Origin: Anaerosporobacter mobilis DSM 15930
GTDB lineage: Bacteria > Bacillota > Clostridia > Lachnospirales > Lachnospiraceae
Direction of reading: 5' to 3'
DNA: 64,000 nucleotides
NCBI RefSeq assembly: GCF_900142955.1
Contig: NZ_FRCP01000023.1
Coordinates: forward strand, 46,095-110,094
Positions 42,436-50,719 of this stretch are shown one piece after another. Position 1 is the stretch's first letter. Each line of letters begins with the position of its first letter. The notes beneath the pieces were generated by a model. That model did not search any database and was not told where the DNA came from. It worked only from the letters and a program-made list of their open reading frames with translations. A program made the translations under genes and the position numbers.

Positions 42436-43465
42436 TTACCTCACCAACTTTTAATATTTGACTAAACTGTTCATCTGTCACTTTCATAAAACCCCAATAA
42501 TTGCTCCTTGGTAATCCAAGTGATTCTATTAACTCATGTCTTGTAATTCTCTTCTTAAAAGCACAATTATAAGTCATATTAATAGCTATACAATTTCCTT
42601 TCTTATACCATTTTGATAAATCGTCCTTATCAAATACACTATAAGTACATGCATACCTATAAAAATCTTCAAAATCCTTAAATTCATTTTGGCTTTTAAC
42701 AGTTTCAACTATGCACACAGAAGTTACAACAGATGAATATTCAGCATTTTTTCCAGCCTCTGCTGTTCTGTAAACAATAATAATATCTCCATTTTGTAAG
42801 CTATCAACTCCTTCCATTCTACAAATATAGATTTTATGAATAGAATTAGTATATGGAACATCTTTTAACATGGTAGAGCTTTCATTGTTTAACATTGAAT
42901 CTGGGAACATCACTGTATGATAATTTGGATATATACTTAATAAAAATTTTCTTTTACTATTGGTATTAATTAGAGGGTAATCTGTAATGACATTCCCAGT
43001 AGTATTTGTAAGTTCCTTTAGTAATACTAGTTCTTCTCCATTAGAAGACTTTTTAACACCGTACTTTTGAAAACCATACTTTTGAAGCAATGAAATTAAT
43101 GCAGAATGTTTTTCAAAGATGGTTACATAACACACTGATGCTTTTTCTTCAATAGCATAATCAAGAGCAGATTTGATAAAACGTTCTCCAAGTCTTGTCC
43201 CATGTGGATTTATTTTAAAAGTACCAATTTTAACAATTTTCTCAGACTTGATCACAGGCTCAACATCATTAATATATGTACCATCAAGTTTTACATATAA
43301 AAAACCATCAAGATTACTTTCTTTATCGTAATGAACATAGGCAAATTCTTCAGCCTTTTTATGAAACCAATCTTCAAATCCAACATAATCTTCTCTTAAC
43401 GAATCAAAAAAATGATCACTCAAGTTTATCTGAGTAAACTTAACGTATTGTAAATTCTTTCCCAT
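42413..43465 (-). CDS. GNAT acetyltransferase fused to a PUA/EVE-like domain (moron)
   Basis: A 350-residue protein. Residues 1-150 form a GNAT fold (IGTFKINPHGTRLGERFIKS, ALDYAIEEKASVCYVTIF, LISLLQKYGFQKYGVK). Residues 170-350 resemble a PUA/ASCH-like domain (KFLLSIYPNYHTVMFPDS, IYICRMEGVDSLQNGDIIIV, HELIESLGLPRSNYWGFMKV). The fusion suggests that the acetyltransferase acts on an RNA or RNA-bound target; the substrate is unknown. The gene is flanked by a kinase-like gene and an ASCH gene. GAGGAGG lies before the ATG. Confidence 0.75.
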   Translation of the reverse strand: MGKNLQYVKFTQINLSDHFFDSLREDYVGFEDWFHKKAEEFAYVHYDKESNLDGFLYVKLDGTYINDVEPVIKSEKIVKIGTFKINPHGTRLGERFIKSALDYAIEEKASVCYVTIFEKHSALISLLQKYGFQKYGVKKSSNGEELVLLKELTNTTGNVITDYPLINTNSKRKFLLSIYPNYHTVMFPDSMLNNESSTMLKDVPYTNSIHKIYICRMEGVDSLQNGDIIIVYRTAEAGKNAEYSSVVTSVCIVETVKSQNEFKDFEDFYRYACTYSVFDKDDLSKWYKKGNCIAINMTYNCAFKKRITRHELIESLGLPRSNYWGFMKVTDEQFSQILKVGEVNESIIIN

Positions 43466-43475
43466 TATATCCTCC

Positions 43476-44003
43476 TCAACTTATTTGCTGAATTAAATTT
43501 ACTATTTTTTTAATATCGTCATTAATATTAAATAAAAGAAATTCAGCTTTTAGTTTCTCTGCTATTTTAATAGCATGTTCAACTTCTTTTCTTTGAAAAT
43601 TCTCTATATAATCAAAAGAATAATTTATACGGTCTCTTTCAGATATTCTTTTAATAATATTATTTTCATCATCAATTAGAACCACTATAGCTTTAATATT
43701 TAGTTTACTAAATGTATCTAGCGGTATCTCAATTATTTCTTTTTGTTGATTCATTAAACAAAAATGTCCATCTAATATTATTAATCTCTCATTTTTTACA
43801 TATTCATCAATTGCATTTATTAAAATGTTTTGATTTTCCTCTATGTTTTTTACTTGCTTACTTTCATCTACTTTTTGCCCCACGTAGTCCCTCATTAAAT
43901 TACTAGCAGAATATACACCACATATATGTAAATCTTTTAACTTTTTACATAAATAACTTTTTCCGACACCATGTATACCACCTATCATAATAACCTGGCG
44001 CAT
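43476..44003 (-). CDS. P-loop kinase / AAA-type nucleotide-binding protein (moron)
   Basis: A 175-residue protein starting MRQVIMIGGIHGVGKSYLCK, with a Walker A (GIHGVGKS) and a Walker B-like region LIILDGHFCL. It belongs to the adenylate-kinase-like P-loop group (ATP-binding protein, AAA_17-like). HGVGKS is common in small kinases acting on nucleotides or RNA ends. Its first-gene place in the moron suggests joint action with the GNAT-PUA and ASCH proteins. Ribosome site GAGAGGGGGAAAG. Confidence 0.75.
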   Translation of the reverse strand: MRQVIMIGGIHGVGKSYLCKKLKDLHICGVYSASNLMRDYVGQKVDESKQVKNIEENQNILINAIDEYVKNERLIILDGHFCLMNQQKEIIEIPLDTFSKLNIKAIVVLIDDENNIIKRISERDRINYSFDYIENFQRKEVEHAIKIAEKLKAEFLLFNINDDIKKIVNLIQQIS

Positions 44004-44109
44004 ATCTTTCCCCCTCTCTTAGTATATCAATATTTGAATACGAACGCAAGTTCTAGTTGAAAATAGCTCACTACATATCCATAATATCCCTTATTACGTC
44101 AAATGTCAA

Positions 44110-44262
44110 CAAAAAAGCACATACACAAGGCGGTTGTGTACATGCTATTTATATAAGGGTATAGGGGAGTATTGTAATTCTGGTATACTTGCCAGATACG
44201 ATTTAGAGTATATTATCGTGAACTTGAAACCATCGAGTGGGAATTGCACCCACTCTTAACAC
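44110..44262 (-). ncRNA. Candidate small structured RNA with its own terminator
   Basis: Between the DUF559 gene and the moron, the minus strand contains a perfect 7-bp stem GAGTGGG/CCCACTC with loop TGCAATT (44235-44255), enclosed by ACCAT/ATGGT. A TCTGG/CCAGA stem (44179-44196) and a 13-bp terminator stem (44116-44146) with TTTTTT follow. The terminator stem is fully paired only on the minus strand, where two G-U pairs replace C-A mismatches, which shows the transcribed strand. A TTGACA box lies upstream (44286-44291). No ORF fits. The first hairpin looks like a tRNA T-arm, but no tRNA can be folded. Confidence 0.6.
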
Positions 44263-44263
44263 G

Positions 44264-44291
44264 CTAGTAATGGTAGGAGATTCAATGTCAA
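44264..44291 (-). promoter_or_regulatory. Possible promoter of the small RNA
   Basis: Consensus TTGACA (44286-44291), 16 bases, TACTAG (44264-44269) on the minus strand. The -10 box is weak (4/6), so activation by a factor is possible. Confidence 0.45.
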
Positions 44292-44360
44292 ATGAAGTAT
44301 CACCCAGCATAAACCAATAACATGTTTTTTATATACTTGCTATATTATAATTATAAAATG

Positions 44361-45008
44361 TTAAGCAAATAATTTAGAAGATTCTTCTATAACTTGTTTT
44401 ATGCTAGTCAATTTATTATTTATTTGATCAGTGCTTACATGAAGTATTTTCCAATTAAATCCTAACTTTTTTCTGATAAAAAAATCTCTTTTAGCTTCTG
44501 CTTCTTTGTTTGTGTGATATATACTGCCGTCAACTTCTAGTATAACTTTCTTATCAGGTATTACAAAATCTATTCTATATGTGCCGATTTTCTGTTGGTG
44601 AATTATCTTATATCCATCTTTAAGCAATTGAATAGCCATCATGATTTCCTCTGTACTACTGAACCATTGTGGTCTATGTAATAGTTTATGAACAGTATTT
44701 ATTGACTTCTTGTATTTATCTATTGATTTTACTTGCTTTTCAATTCTGCTTACTGCTCTTTCAAACCTAGCTTCTTTTAATGTTTGTTCATACAAGTCTC
44801 CATATAACTCACTTTGTTTTTCATCTACATTAATTTTAGGCGAAGCCTCTTTCCTCTTGCGTTCCAGATATTTTTCTTTTTCCTTGCAATTTTCACATAA
44901 ATATCCTTCAGCTAGATATTTTGCTATTTTCCTATGTAGACCTCTTTCTCTTCCACATTTTTTACACGTGTAATAAGTTATTCCTCTCTCTGTTCTTACT
45001 TCGTACAT
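44361..45008 (-). CDS. DUF559/VSR-like endonuclease with zinc ribbon
   Basis: A 215-residue protein. An N-terminal four-cysteine zinc ribbon (YTCKKCGRERGLH, then YLCENCKEKEKYLE) is followed by a coiled coil, then a PD-(D/E)XK-type DUF559 domain (IGTYRIDFVIPDKKVILEVD, GSIYHTNKEAEAKRDFFI, KKLGFNWKILHVSTDQI). It lies where many phages keep an HNH nuclease next to the terminase, so it may help in packaging. It could also be a homing or repair-type nuclease. RBS GCGGGG before the ATG. Confidence 0.78.
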   Translation of the reverse strand: MYEVRTERGITYYTCKKCGRERGLHRKIAKYLAEGYLCENCKEKEKYLERKRKEASPKINVDEKQSELYGDLYEQTLKEARFERAVSRIEKQVKSIDKYKKSINTVHKLLHRPQWFSSTEEIMMAIQLLKDGYKIIHQQKIGTYRIDFVIPDKKVILEVDGSIYHTNKEAEAKRDFFIRKKLGFNWKILHVSTDQINNKLTSIKQVIEESSKLFA

Positions 45009-45157
45009 TATAACCCCGCCTTTCGGATTAGCCTAAAACAGTAACGGAGCAGTAAATGGACAGGATTTCCACTTTTCGTTACGTCTAACTATACTGCCCC
45101 ATATACAAATTATAATACATGCAATATGACATGTCAATGTTATATATATTCTATAAC

Positions 45158-45571
45158 TTATAGAATAACTATAACTATTTTATTTAATGCCCTTCCATGC
45201 ACCCTGTGTACAGTTCTTATGTTTAAACTCATTATTTTTGATATATCCCCCCACTTTCTCAATTCAATGTATCTCTTTCTAATTACCTGTTTTTCTTTCT
45301 CATCTAATCCAACTATACATCTTTCAATTTCTAAACGTTTCTCTTCAAGTTCCTGTTTCTTATAGTTAATCTCTGTAATCAGTTCATCTAGCTTAACTAT
45401 GTAGTCACTCAAATCTGTATGCTTATGCACTTTTGGCATATCACTATACTTAATTGCCTTTGCAGATTCCATGATCTCTATCAAGCTAGCTTTCTTATAC
45501 TGTAACGACAATATCTTTCTATATATCCATCTATACCCTTGTAGGTACTCTTTCTTTTCTTCTGTTGTCAT
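45158..45571 (-). CDS. ArpU / sigma-70 region 4-like late regulator (prophage)
   Basis: A 137-residue protein: a coiled coil (LDELITEINYKKQELEEKRL), then a sigma region 4-type DNA-binding end (VGLDEKEKQVIRKRYIELRK, then ISKIMSLNIRTVHRVHGRAL). It lies at the end of the early region before the late genes, so it should activate the late operon. It has the same plan as 16787-17224 of the tailocin with low sequence similarity. Confidence 0.75.
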   Translation of the reverse strand: MTTEEKKEYLQGYRWIYRKILSLQYKKASLIEIMESAKAIKYSDMPKVHKHTDLSDYIVKLDELITEINYKKQELEEKRLEIERCIVGLDEKEKQVIRKRYIELRKWGDISKIMSLNIRTVHRVHGRALNKIVIVIL

Positions 45572-45680
45572 TAAATCATCTCCTACTACTTATGTACAAT
45601 TTAATCCACATTCTATCCACAGTTCATCATTTCTCTGTGGATAACAATAACGTCACTCCTCATACTCACTTCTATTCACG

Positions 45681-45968
45681 CTATTCTTTCACCTTAACAC
45701 CGTTCTTTAGTAAAAAGTATAGATCAACATAAGACGGGCTATTATTTGTATGTCTTCCTTTTTCTACCCACCCAACACCATTTTTTGTTTCTTTCTTCAT
45801 AACCTCTGTCATGTGTACACAATATGGGTAATGCCTTAAAATCTTGTAATATCTATATCCATTAAAACGCTTTCTAAAATCAATAACGGTATATTCTTTC
45901 ACCTTAAATATAGTACCTACTGGAAACCGTCTTTTCATTCCATCTATAAAAATCTTTTGTTTACTCAT
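45681..45968 (-). CDS. Hypothetical prophage protein
   Basis: Ninety-five residues, basic (MSKQKIFIDGMKRRFPVGTI, then FRKRFNGYRYYKILRHYPYC). I do not recognise a family. The ATG at 45968 has no good ribosome site of its own and overlaps the stop of a mini-ORF (45965-46006), suggesting translational coupling. Confidence 0.55.
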   Translation of the reverse strand: MSKQKIFIDGMKRRFPVGTIFKVKEYTVIDFRKRFNGYRYYKILRHYPYCVHMTEVMKKETKNGVGWVEKGRHTNNSPSYVDLYFLLKNGVKVKE

Positions 45969-46006
45969 TTCTTAGAAAGGAGCCGATGCATCATTACCTT
46001 GGCCAA
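45965..46006 (-). CDS. 13-residue mini-ORF coupled to the gene downstream
   Basis: AGAAAGGAGG is followed eight bases later by TTG (46006), giving MAKVMMHRLLSKK, with its TGA overlapping the next ATG (ATGA). The RBS sequence can pair with GGCTCCTTTCT close to the downstream start, so translation of the mini-ORF could open the next start. Weak evidence. Confidence 0.35.
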   Translation of the reverse strand: MAKVMMHRLLSKK

Positions 46007-46053
46007 GGCTCCGACCTCCTTTCTTGTTTTAATTTGAAAATTTTTAGTTTACC

Positions 46054-46095
46054 GTACAAAAAAACTACCAACTGAATATTGATAGTTGATAGTCA
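46054..46095 (-). terminator. Terminator of the DUF3795 cassette, repeated at 46753-46793
   Basis: On the minus strand ACTATCAAC pairs with GTTGGTAGT around TATCAATATTCA, followed by TTTTTTTG. The sequence is closely similar to 46753-46793, and the similarity goes on for some 40 bases past the hairpin (ATATTC, then TTATGCT). Confidence 0.7.
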
Positions 46096-46159
46096 ATAGA
46101 TACATATTCAATTTATTCTCTGCGTATTATGCTCATAATCTCACCGACAAACTGGAAGT

Positions 46160-46576
46160 TTACTCCCTCATTTTTTCTTGACACTCACTACATTCTCTAT
46201 CGTGAATGGAAATAATGCCACCGCATTTTGAGCAAGTATATCGCTCTTTCTGTTTTTCCATAAAGGCTTCTAATCCATATTGTTGCACAAACTCGCTATT
46301 TTCCATAAGACTTGCTTGATACCGCTTGTTGTAGCTTTTTTCAAGACTTTTTATCAGCTTGCATGGATAGTCTGAACACTCAAAGCAATAGGACAATCCT
46401 TTGTCTTTGACACAGTCTTTTATCTTGCATTTACGGCAATGTTCTGGCTTTCCTTTATCGCTATTCAAACAGCCTGCACATGGCTTTTTGTGGTAGCAAT
46501 GTTTATAGCAAACTTTACAATTCATTCCGCAAGGGGCAAACATTATAGTATTAATACTTTCTGTTGGCATTTTCAT
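46160..46576 (-). CDS. DUF3795 cysteine-rich protein (single-gene cassette)
   Basis: A 138-residue protein with 18 cysteines: MFAPCGMNCKVCYKHC, KPCAGCLNSDKGKPEHC, YCFECSDYPCKLIKSL and, at the end, a rubredoxin-like zinc ribbon (YTCSKCGGIISIHDRECSEC). This is the DUF3795 pattern, probably metal binding. Such genes are usually chromosomal and not part of phage modules. It is bordered by repeat sequences, so it looks like inserted cargo. AAAGGAG before ATG. Confidence 0.82.
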   Translation of the reverse strand: MKMPTESINTIMFAPCGMNCKVCYKHCYHKKPCAGCLNSDKGKPEHCRKCKIKDCVKDKGLSYCFECSDYPCKLIKSLEKSYNKRYQASLMENSEFVQQYGLEAFMEKQKERYTCSKCGGIISIHDRECSECQEKMRE

Positions 46577-46752
46577 AATCTATTACTCCTTTCAAAATTC
46601 AACCCACCGACAAATTCAAATTTACCTTTCCAAGCAAAATATAAATAATCCTTATTGGAAGCATATCATATTTTTTACTAACTATCAATTTTCAATTATC
46701 AATGTACTTACTTCTGTAAATCTTAATTTACAGATTCAAATATCAGTTTTAA

Positions 46753-46793
46753 TACAAAAAAACTACTAACCTCATATTGATAGTTAGTAGCTT
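46753..46793 (-). terminator. Terminator of the HTH-membrane cassette
   Basis: On the minus strand CTACTAACTATCAATATGAG pairs back with GGTTAGTAG and is followed by seven T. Near-copy of 46054-46095. Confidence 0.7.
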
Positions 46794-46857
46794 TGAAATA
46801 TATATTCTGTTTTTTTCTTTCGGATTATGCTAATTCGTTCCACACAATCAATTAAGC

Positions 46858-47199
46858 TTATTCCACTTCTTTCAATAATTCTTCTACAGATATACCATAT
46901 AACTTTGCAATTGCAAACAAATTAGATGTGCTTGGGTCAGACGTTCCGCTTTCCCATTTTGACACTGCCTGTCTGCTCACCCCAATCATTTCTGCCACAA
47001 ATTCTTGCGTCATCTTACTACGGGTACGATGCTCCTTCAACGCTTCTCCAAGAGATTTTCTCATCGCAGATTTTTCCTGTCGAACGTCTTTTGATTTTAT
47101 ATATTTCAAAAGAGCACGGACAATAAGCACGAACAATCCAATAAACGCAATCATGATAATAACCATCACAATGGCATAAAATGTTACAAAAATACTCAT
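46858..47199 (-). CDS. Membrane-anchored XRE regulator (single-gene cassette)
   Basis: A 113-residue protein with one N-terminal membrane segment (IVMVIIMIAFIGLFVLIV) and a C-terminal XRE helix-turn-helix (TQEFVAEMIGVSRQAVSKWE, SGTSDPSTSNLFAIAKLYGI). Such membrane-tethered XRE proteins occur in Lachnospiraceae and Streptococcus. The start at 47199 (MSIFVTF) follows AAAGGGGAAAG; an upstream Met has no ribosome site. It is flanked by the same repeats as the DUF3795 cassette. Confidence 0.78.
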   Translation of the reverse strand: MSIFVTFYAIVMVIIMIAFIGLFVLIVRALLKYIKSKDVRQEKSAMRKSLGEALKEHRTRSKMTQEFVAEMIGVSRQAVSKWESGTSDPSTSNLFAIAKLYGISVEELLKEVE

Positions 47200-47495
47200 A
47201 TTAAACTTTCCCCTTTCTGTTTTTTTATATAATAGCAAAAATGACTGGGTTGCCACTACCAGATATCGCGCAACTATCGGTTGCGGATGTATAAAACTGT
47301 AGATTGTAATAATAGTCTTACAAAAGAATACTATAAATCATACCAACTATCAATATTTAGTTTTCAATGTACCTTAGTTAACTAAACTATCAGCACGCTT
47401 CAAATTCCGTCCTAGGTGAACTATCTATATATTTTCTTTTTCGGTCTTAATTTTCACTTCATTACCGTGTAACTTGTGTTCTTCTAGCAACTGCA

Positions 47496-48143
47496 TCACC
47501 TTCCTAATTCGCTCTTAAGTTGTTGCAAGCTTTCTGACACACTACTTGATAGCTCATATTTTTCAAACGTTTCTCTTGCCTCTTCTTTCTTTGTTTCGAT
47601 TAGCACTTGCTCTGTTTTCTTATACCCAATAACTTGCTTTATATCGCTAGGAATACAATCTAATTCCTCTTCTCTTTTTACAACACTGTTATATATTCTT
47701 AAGAAATTTGAATGTGTAACAGTTTGTATTTCTTCAAGTCCTAAACTAGCCCACTCCTTTAGTATTGCAGGACTTCCAACAGCTTTTTGTACCAATGCAG
47801 GTAGTTTATTAAACTGTTCTTCCGAGTTATACAAACTGTTTCCTAATGCTTTAAATACAAGCCCCCACGCTTCTATTCCATTCATTACTTGTTCTTTATT
47901 GCTTACTTTTTGAATACTTCGTATGTAAGCAATTATTTGTCCTTGGGCAGGTGGAAACCCTTTTGTATCATTAGCTATATAGCTTTTAAGTGCCATCTTT
48001 ACAACATTTACATCATATTCTTTTAAAATCTCATGCCATATAAATACTGTATTTTGCATTACACTAGCATTTATTGACTTATAATGATTAGGATAAGCAG
48101 CAATGATTATTGATACTACATCTGTTGTTTCTTGTTTATTCAT
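47496..48143 (-). CDS. Replication helicase loader-type protein (G39P-like)
   Basis: A 215-residue protein of the phage loader/inhibitor group (TDVVSIIIAAYPNHYKSINA, VKMALKSYIANDTKGFPPAQ, GQIIAYIRSIQKVSNKEQVM). PAQGQIIAYIR resembles the PTIGEI pattern of loader proteins. It overlaps the DnaD-like gene (ATG inside GATGAATAA). The start is ATG 48143 after GAGGGGG. It would bring the host helicase to the phage origin. Confidence 0.72.
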   Translation of the reverse strand: MNKQETTDVVSIIIAAYPNHYKSINASVMQNTVFIWHEILKEYDVNVVKMALKSYIANDTKGFPPAQGQIIAYIRSIQKVSNKEQVMNGIEAWGLVFKALGNSLYNSEEQFNKLPALVQKAVGSPAILKEWASLGLEEIQTVTHSNFLRIYNSVVKREEELDCIPSDIKQVIGYKKTEQVLIETKKEEARETFEKYELSSSVSESLQQLKSELGR

Positions 48144-48990
48144 CAAATGCCCCCTCTTGTTTCATTCTTTGTAACATACTAAATGCATCTTCTTGCTGAT
48201 TTAAGTTTGAAATAGACTTACTATCGTCATAATTTCCATCAAGAATTTTTGCCATATTCGCATCTTTTAGGATCCAATCGAAATTAGCACTCCAATTCCT
48301 TGTATTTTTACCTTTTAAGAAATCAGATTGTTCAGCTTTTTCAAATACTGTCTGTATATTTGCTAAGCTATATGTTTTTAATCGTGCTTTTATAGCTTTT
48401 TTACGTGCATCTGATAAAGATTTAAGCCGAGGGAACGACACGCAAGTGTTGTTATACATATCAGCTATTTGCTGATAATCTATTCTTTCTCTCTTATCTT
48501 TATCTTCTTCTTTATCTTTATCTTTATCTTTATCTGTTGCGTTACCATGCGTTACATCACCGTTACTGGTAACGTTACATGTAACGTTACAGTCAAGTAA
48601 CTTTTGATTATATCTATGTTTTGCTACTCTTTTTCTCGTTTGTTCTCTAATTTTTTCGAGACCTTCAACATTTTGATATTTTTCCCATGATGATATATAG
48701 AAGACGTTATCTATTATTTCTATCATTCCAAATTGTTCGAAAGTTCTTAATGCTAATCTTAACGTTGAAGCACGTTGTTCCATATTAAATTCAGTTATCA
48801 GCATTTCTTCTGTATATGGTATTTCTTCTGTGAGATAGATCATTCCATTCTTATTTGCTGTACCTGCTAGACATAATAATTTAAACCATACAACAATTAT
48901 GCTATCACCATCTGGCATACGTTCGATTTGTTTGATTTTTCGGTTATCAAATACTTGAGTAGCTAATTTTATCCACTTAACCTCTGCCAT
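48136..48990 (-). CDS. Replisome organiser, DnaD-like
   Basis: A 284-residue protein. The N-terminal winged-helix domain (MAEVKWIKLATQVFDNRKIK, then DGDSIIVVWFKLLCLAGTAN) is typical of the phage replisome organiser family, followed by a Lys/Asp-rich linker (DKDKDKDKEEDKDKRERI) and a DnaD-like C-terminal (FDWILKDANMAKILDGNYD). The start at 48990 follows GGGAGTGG and overlaps the upstream nuclease gene by 14 bases; longer versions run into that gene. The origin may lie inside this gene (GTAACGTTACAT repeats near 48540-48600). Confidence 0.83.
   Translation of the reverse strand: MAEVKWIKLATQVFDNRKIKQIERMPDGDSIIVVWFKLLCLAGTANKNGMIYLTEEIPYTEEMLITEFNMEQRASTLRLALRTFEQFGMIEIIDNVFYISSWEKYQNVEGLEKIREQTRKRVAKHRYNQKLLDCNVTCNVTSNGDVTHGNATDKDKDKDKEEDKDKRERIDYQQIADMYNNTCVSFPRLKSLSDARKKAIKARLKTYSLANIQTVFEKAEQSDFLKGKNTRNWSANFDWILKDANMAKILDGNYDDSKSISNLNQQEDAFSMLQRMKQEGAFDE
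48540..48602. other. GTTAC/GTAAC repeat cluster inside the DnaD-like gene, possible origin
   Basis: Repeated GTTAC and GTAAC units (GTTACCATGCGTTACATC, then GTTACTGGTAACGTTACATG, then TAACGTTACAG) lie in the linker-coding part of the organiser gene. Replication origins of related phages lie inside this gene and contain such iterons. Function inferred. Confidence 0.5.
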
Positions 48991-49336
48991 TTGACCACTC
49001 CCTATATAATTCAATAAAATCTTCCATGTACATCGTAACTTTCCACTTCTTACGGTTCTTCCTGTGAAAAACAACAGGTAATACACGTTCATAGAATGGT
49101 AAATCACGTTTGCCTTTGTTGTCTCTATCTGCCTGTTCTAGTGCATCATCAATGTTAAGTTTTTCAACTCTTTTACATTCGATATGTATACCAGGTAAAC
49201 CCACAAGATCTGCTTCACTGTCTTCTGTTTTACCGTTATACTGAACCGAACGTCTTGTTTCATATCCATACTTTGCAAGCTCCTTGGCAAGTTCTAACTC
49301 TCCTGCTTTGCCTTTTTGTTTACTATTTATACTCAT
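48977..49336 (-). CDS. PD-(D/E)XK nuclease, RecU/VRR-like
   Basis: A 119-residue protein with GELELAKELAKYGYETRRSV, EADLVGLPGIHIECKRVEKL, which shows the E, D and ExK residues of the nuclease fold. The closest pattern is phage Holliday junction resolvase-type proteins. It works with the annealing protein upstream. GGAGG precedes the ATG. Confidence 0.8.
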   Translation of the reverse strand: MSINSKQKGKAGELELAKELAKYGYETRRSVQYNGKTEDSEADLVGLPGIHIECKRVEKLNIDDALEQADRDNKGKRDLPFYERVLPVVFHRKNRKKWKVTMYMEDFIELYREWSNGRG

Positions 49337-49536
49337 CGGATTCCTCCGTTCTTCTTTTGTTTAGAGGGAGTTGCCACACTCCCTCATGGATAAGGAGTAA
49401 TATTCTGTGATATATTTATTAATCCTTAGGTGCTTAATGCTTATGCATTATTGGTTAATAAGTTACATTTATATGTATCTGTGAACATGTAAAATCATTT
49501 TTTAGGCGGGTAATTCTACAAGTCCAAAGATTTTAA

Positions 49537-50190
49537 CTAAGTAATTTCTGCGTCTATTTCGTCGTTATACACGATTCCGTAAACATGATTTTCTTTAAAA
49601 AACCTCAATTCATCACTATGACAAATTGTATGATGTTCTCTGCATAGGCTGATTAATAATCTATTGCTGTTATCTACCCTGTTTCTGTTGTTTCCCATAC
49701 CTACTCTTGAGCCTTCGCAATGGTGTATGTCTGAATTTTCCCTACCACATACAGCGCATTTACGATGCTTAATGCAGTAGTATAAGTATTTTGATACATC
49801 ATCGGTTCTGTTTACTCCTAAATCTTCAAGGATAACCCCATGCTCTAAAGTAAATTCCATCAGTGTATTGATAAATTCTCTAGCTGTGTCCATGGAGCAT
49901 GTTGAAAGTGAAAAGTAATTACAACCAGTTCTAGCAATATGTAGATACTTAAGCCACTCTTTCGCTTCCTCTGGAAGATAACCAGTATACAGAGATATGT
50001 CAGCTATTGTTGCATAAGCCTTCTTCCTCTGCTCTGCGCTTATATGCCTACCATCGTCTAGCCAAACGCCTGCATTTCGCATCTTCTTTGCTTCAATTGG
50101 TTCTTGAAGATTTACATTAGGTATAAACATTCTCAGCTCGGTACCGTCTTGATCTATTCGGTAGCCTGTTAATTTTGCAAGTTGATACAC
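49537..50190 (-). CDS. Putative HNHc nuclease
   Basis: A 217-residue protein. The C-terminal half has an HNH site (KCAVCGRENSDIHHCEGSR, then NRLLISLCREHHTICH). The N-terminal half (ELRMFIPNVNLQEPIEAKKM, then ISAEQRKKAYATIADISLYT) matches the putative HNHc nuclease family common in early phage regions. GTG start after AGTAGGTGG. It is probably used in replication or recombination. The region 49337-49536 holds an imperfect hairpin (GAGGGAG..CTCCCTC) and no gene. Confidence 0.8.
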   Translation of the reverse strand: MYQLAKLTGYRIDQDGTELRMFIPNVNLQEPIEAKKMRNAGVWLDDGRHISAEQRKKAYATIADISLYTGYLPEEAKEWLKYLHIARTGCNYFSLSTCSMDTAREFINTLMEFTLEHGVILEDLGVNRTDDVSKYLYYCIKHRKCAVCGRENSDIHHCEGSRVGMGNNRNRVDNSNRLLISLCREHHTICHSDELRFFKENHVYGIVYNDEIDAEIT

Positions 50191-50198
50191 GAAACCAC

Positions 50199-50711
50199 CT
50201 ACTTACTAGGATAAACAAATACATTTTTTCTTGTTTTTGTGTTATTGATTGCAAGCTTTTCAATATTTCTTTCGCTATCATAAAATATTTGGGATACGTA
50301 AAAAGAATCAGAACATGTATACTTCTTTTTCCCTTGATATTCAGATACATTAATGGTGCATTTATCTTTATTAATCCAGATAAAAGGTGCTGTATAAAGC
50401 TCTCTACCGATTCCCCAATTAAAACAGGCTCTTTTAAAGCTATCGCTTGCTAACCCTTTTTCCTTCTCCGTAAAACTTTCTGTGCCTGTATCCTCTTTTG
50501 ACACCCAAACTCCCTTATCTTTGTCCCATATGCTTACAATACAATTAGCATTTTCTCTAGTATGCGATCTAATCCAGTTCATTTCTCCTACTGTTTCATC
50601 AAGTATATTCATATCGCATCTTGCATCTTTATAGAGGAGCAATGAAACTCCACTTTCTTTAACCATCGCAATTCTAACATCTATCTCGCTAGCCTTTAAA
50701 AGTCTAAACAT
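50199..50711 (-). CDS. Single-strand annealing protein, Rad52/22-like
   Basis: A 170-residue protein with the Sak/Rad52 pattern (DARCDMNILDETVGEMNWIR, DSFKRACFNWGIGRELYTAP, FYVSQIFYDSERNIEKLAI). It promotes annealing of single strands in recombination. Placed between Gp157 and the HNHc nuclease, as in many siphophages. Confidence 0.85.
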   Translation of the reverse strand: MFRLLKASEIDVRIAMVKESGVSLLLYKDARCDMNILDETVGEMNWIRSHTRENANCIVSIWDKDKGVWVSKEDTGTESFTEKEKGLASDSFKRACFNWGIGRELYTAPFIWINKDKCTINVSEYQGKKKYTCSDSFYVSQIFYDSERNIEKLAINNTKTRKNVFVYPSK

Positions 50712-50719
50712 GTTATCAC

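Noticed and set aside
44225..44275. tRNA-like structure in the small RNA
   Set aside because: One hairpin resembles a T-arm, but no D-arm or anticodon arm can be formed in the available space.
48540..48602. Simple-sequence artefact in the DnaD-like gene
   Set aside because: The GTTAC/GTAAC units are not a simple tandem repeat and lie in the linker-coding part where phage origins are expected, so they are kept as a possible origin.
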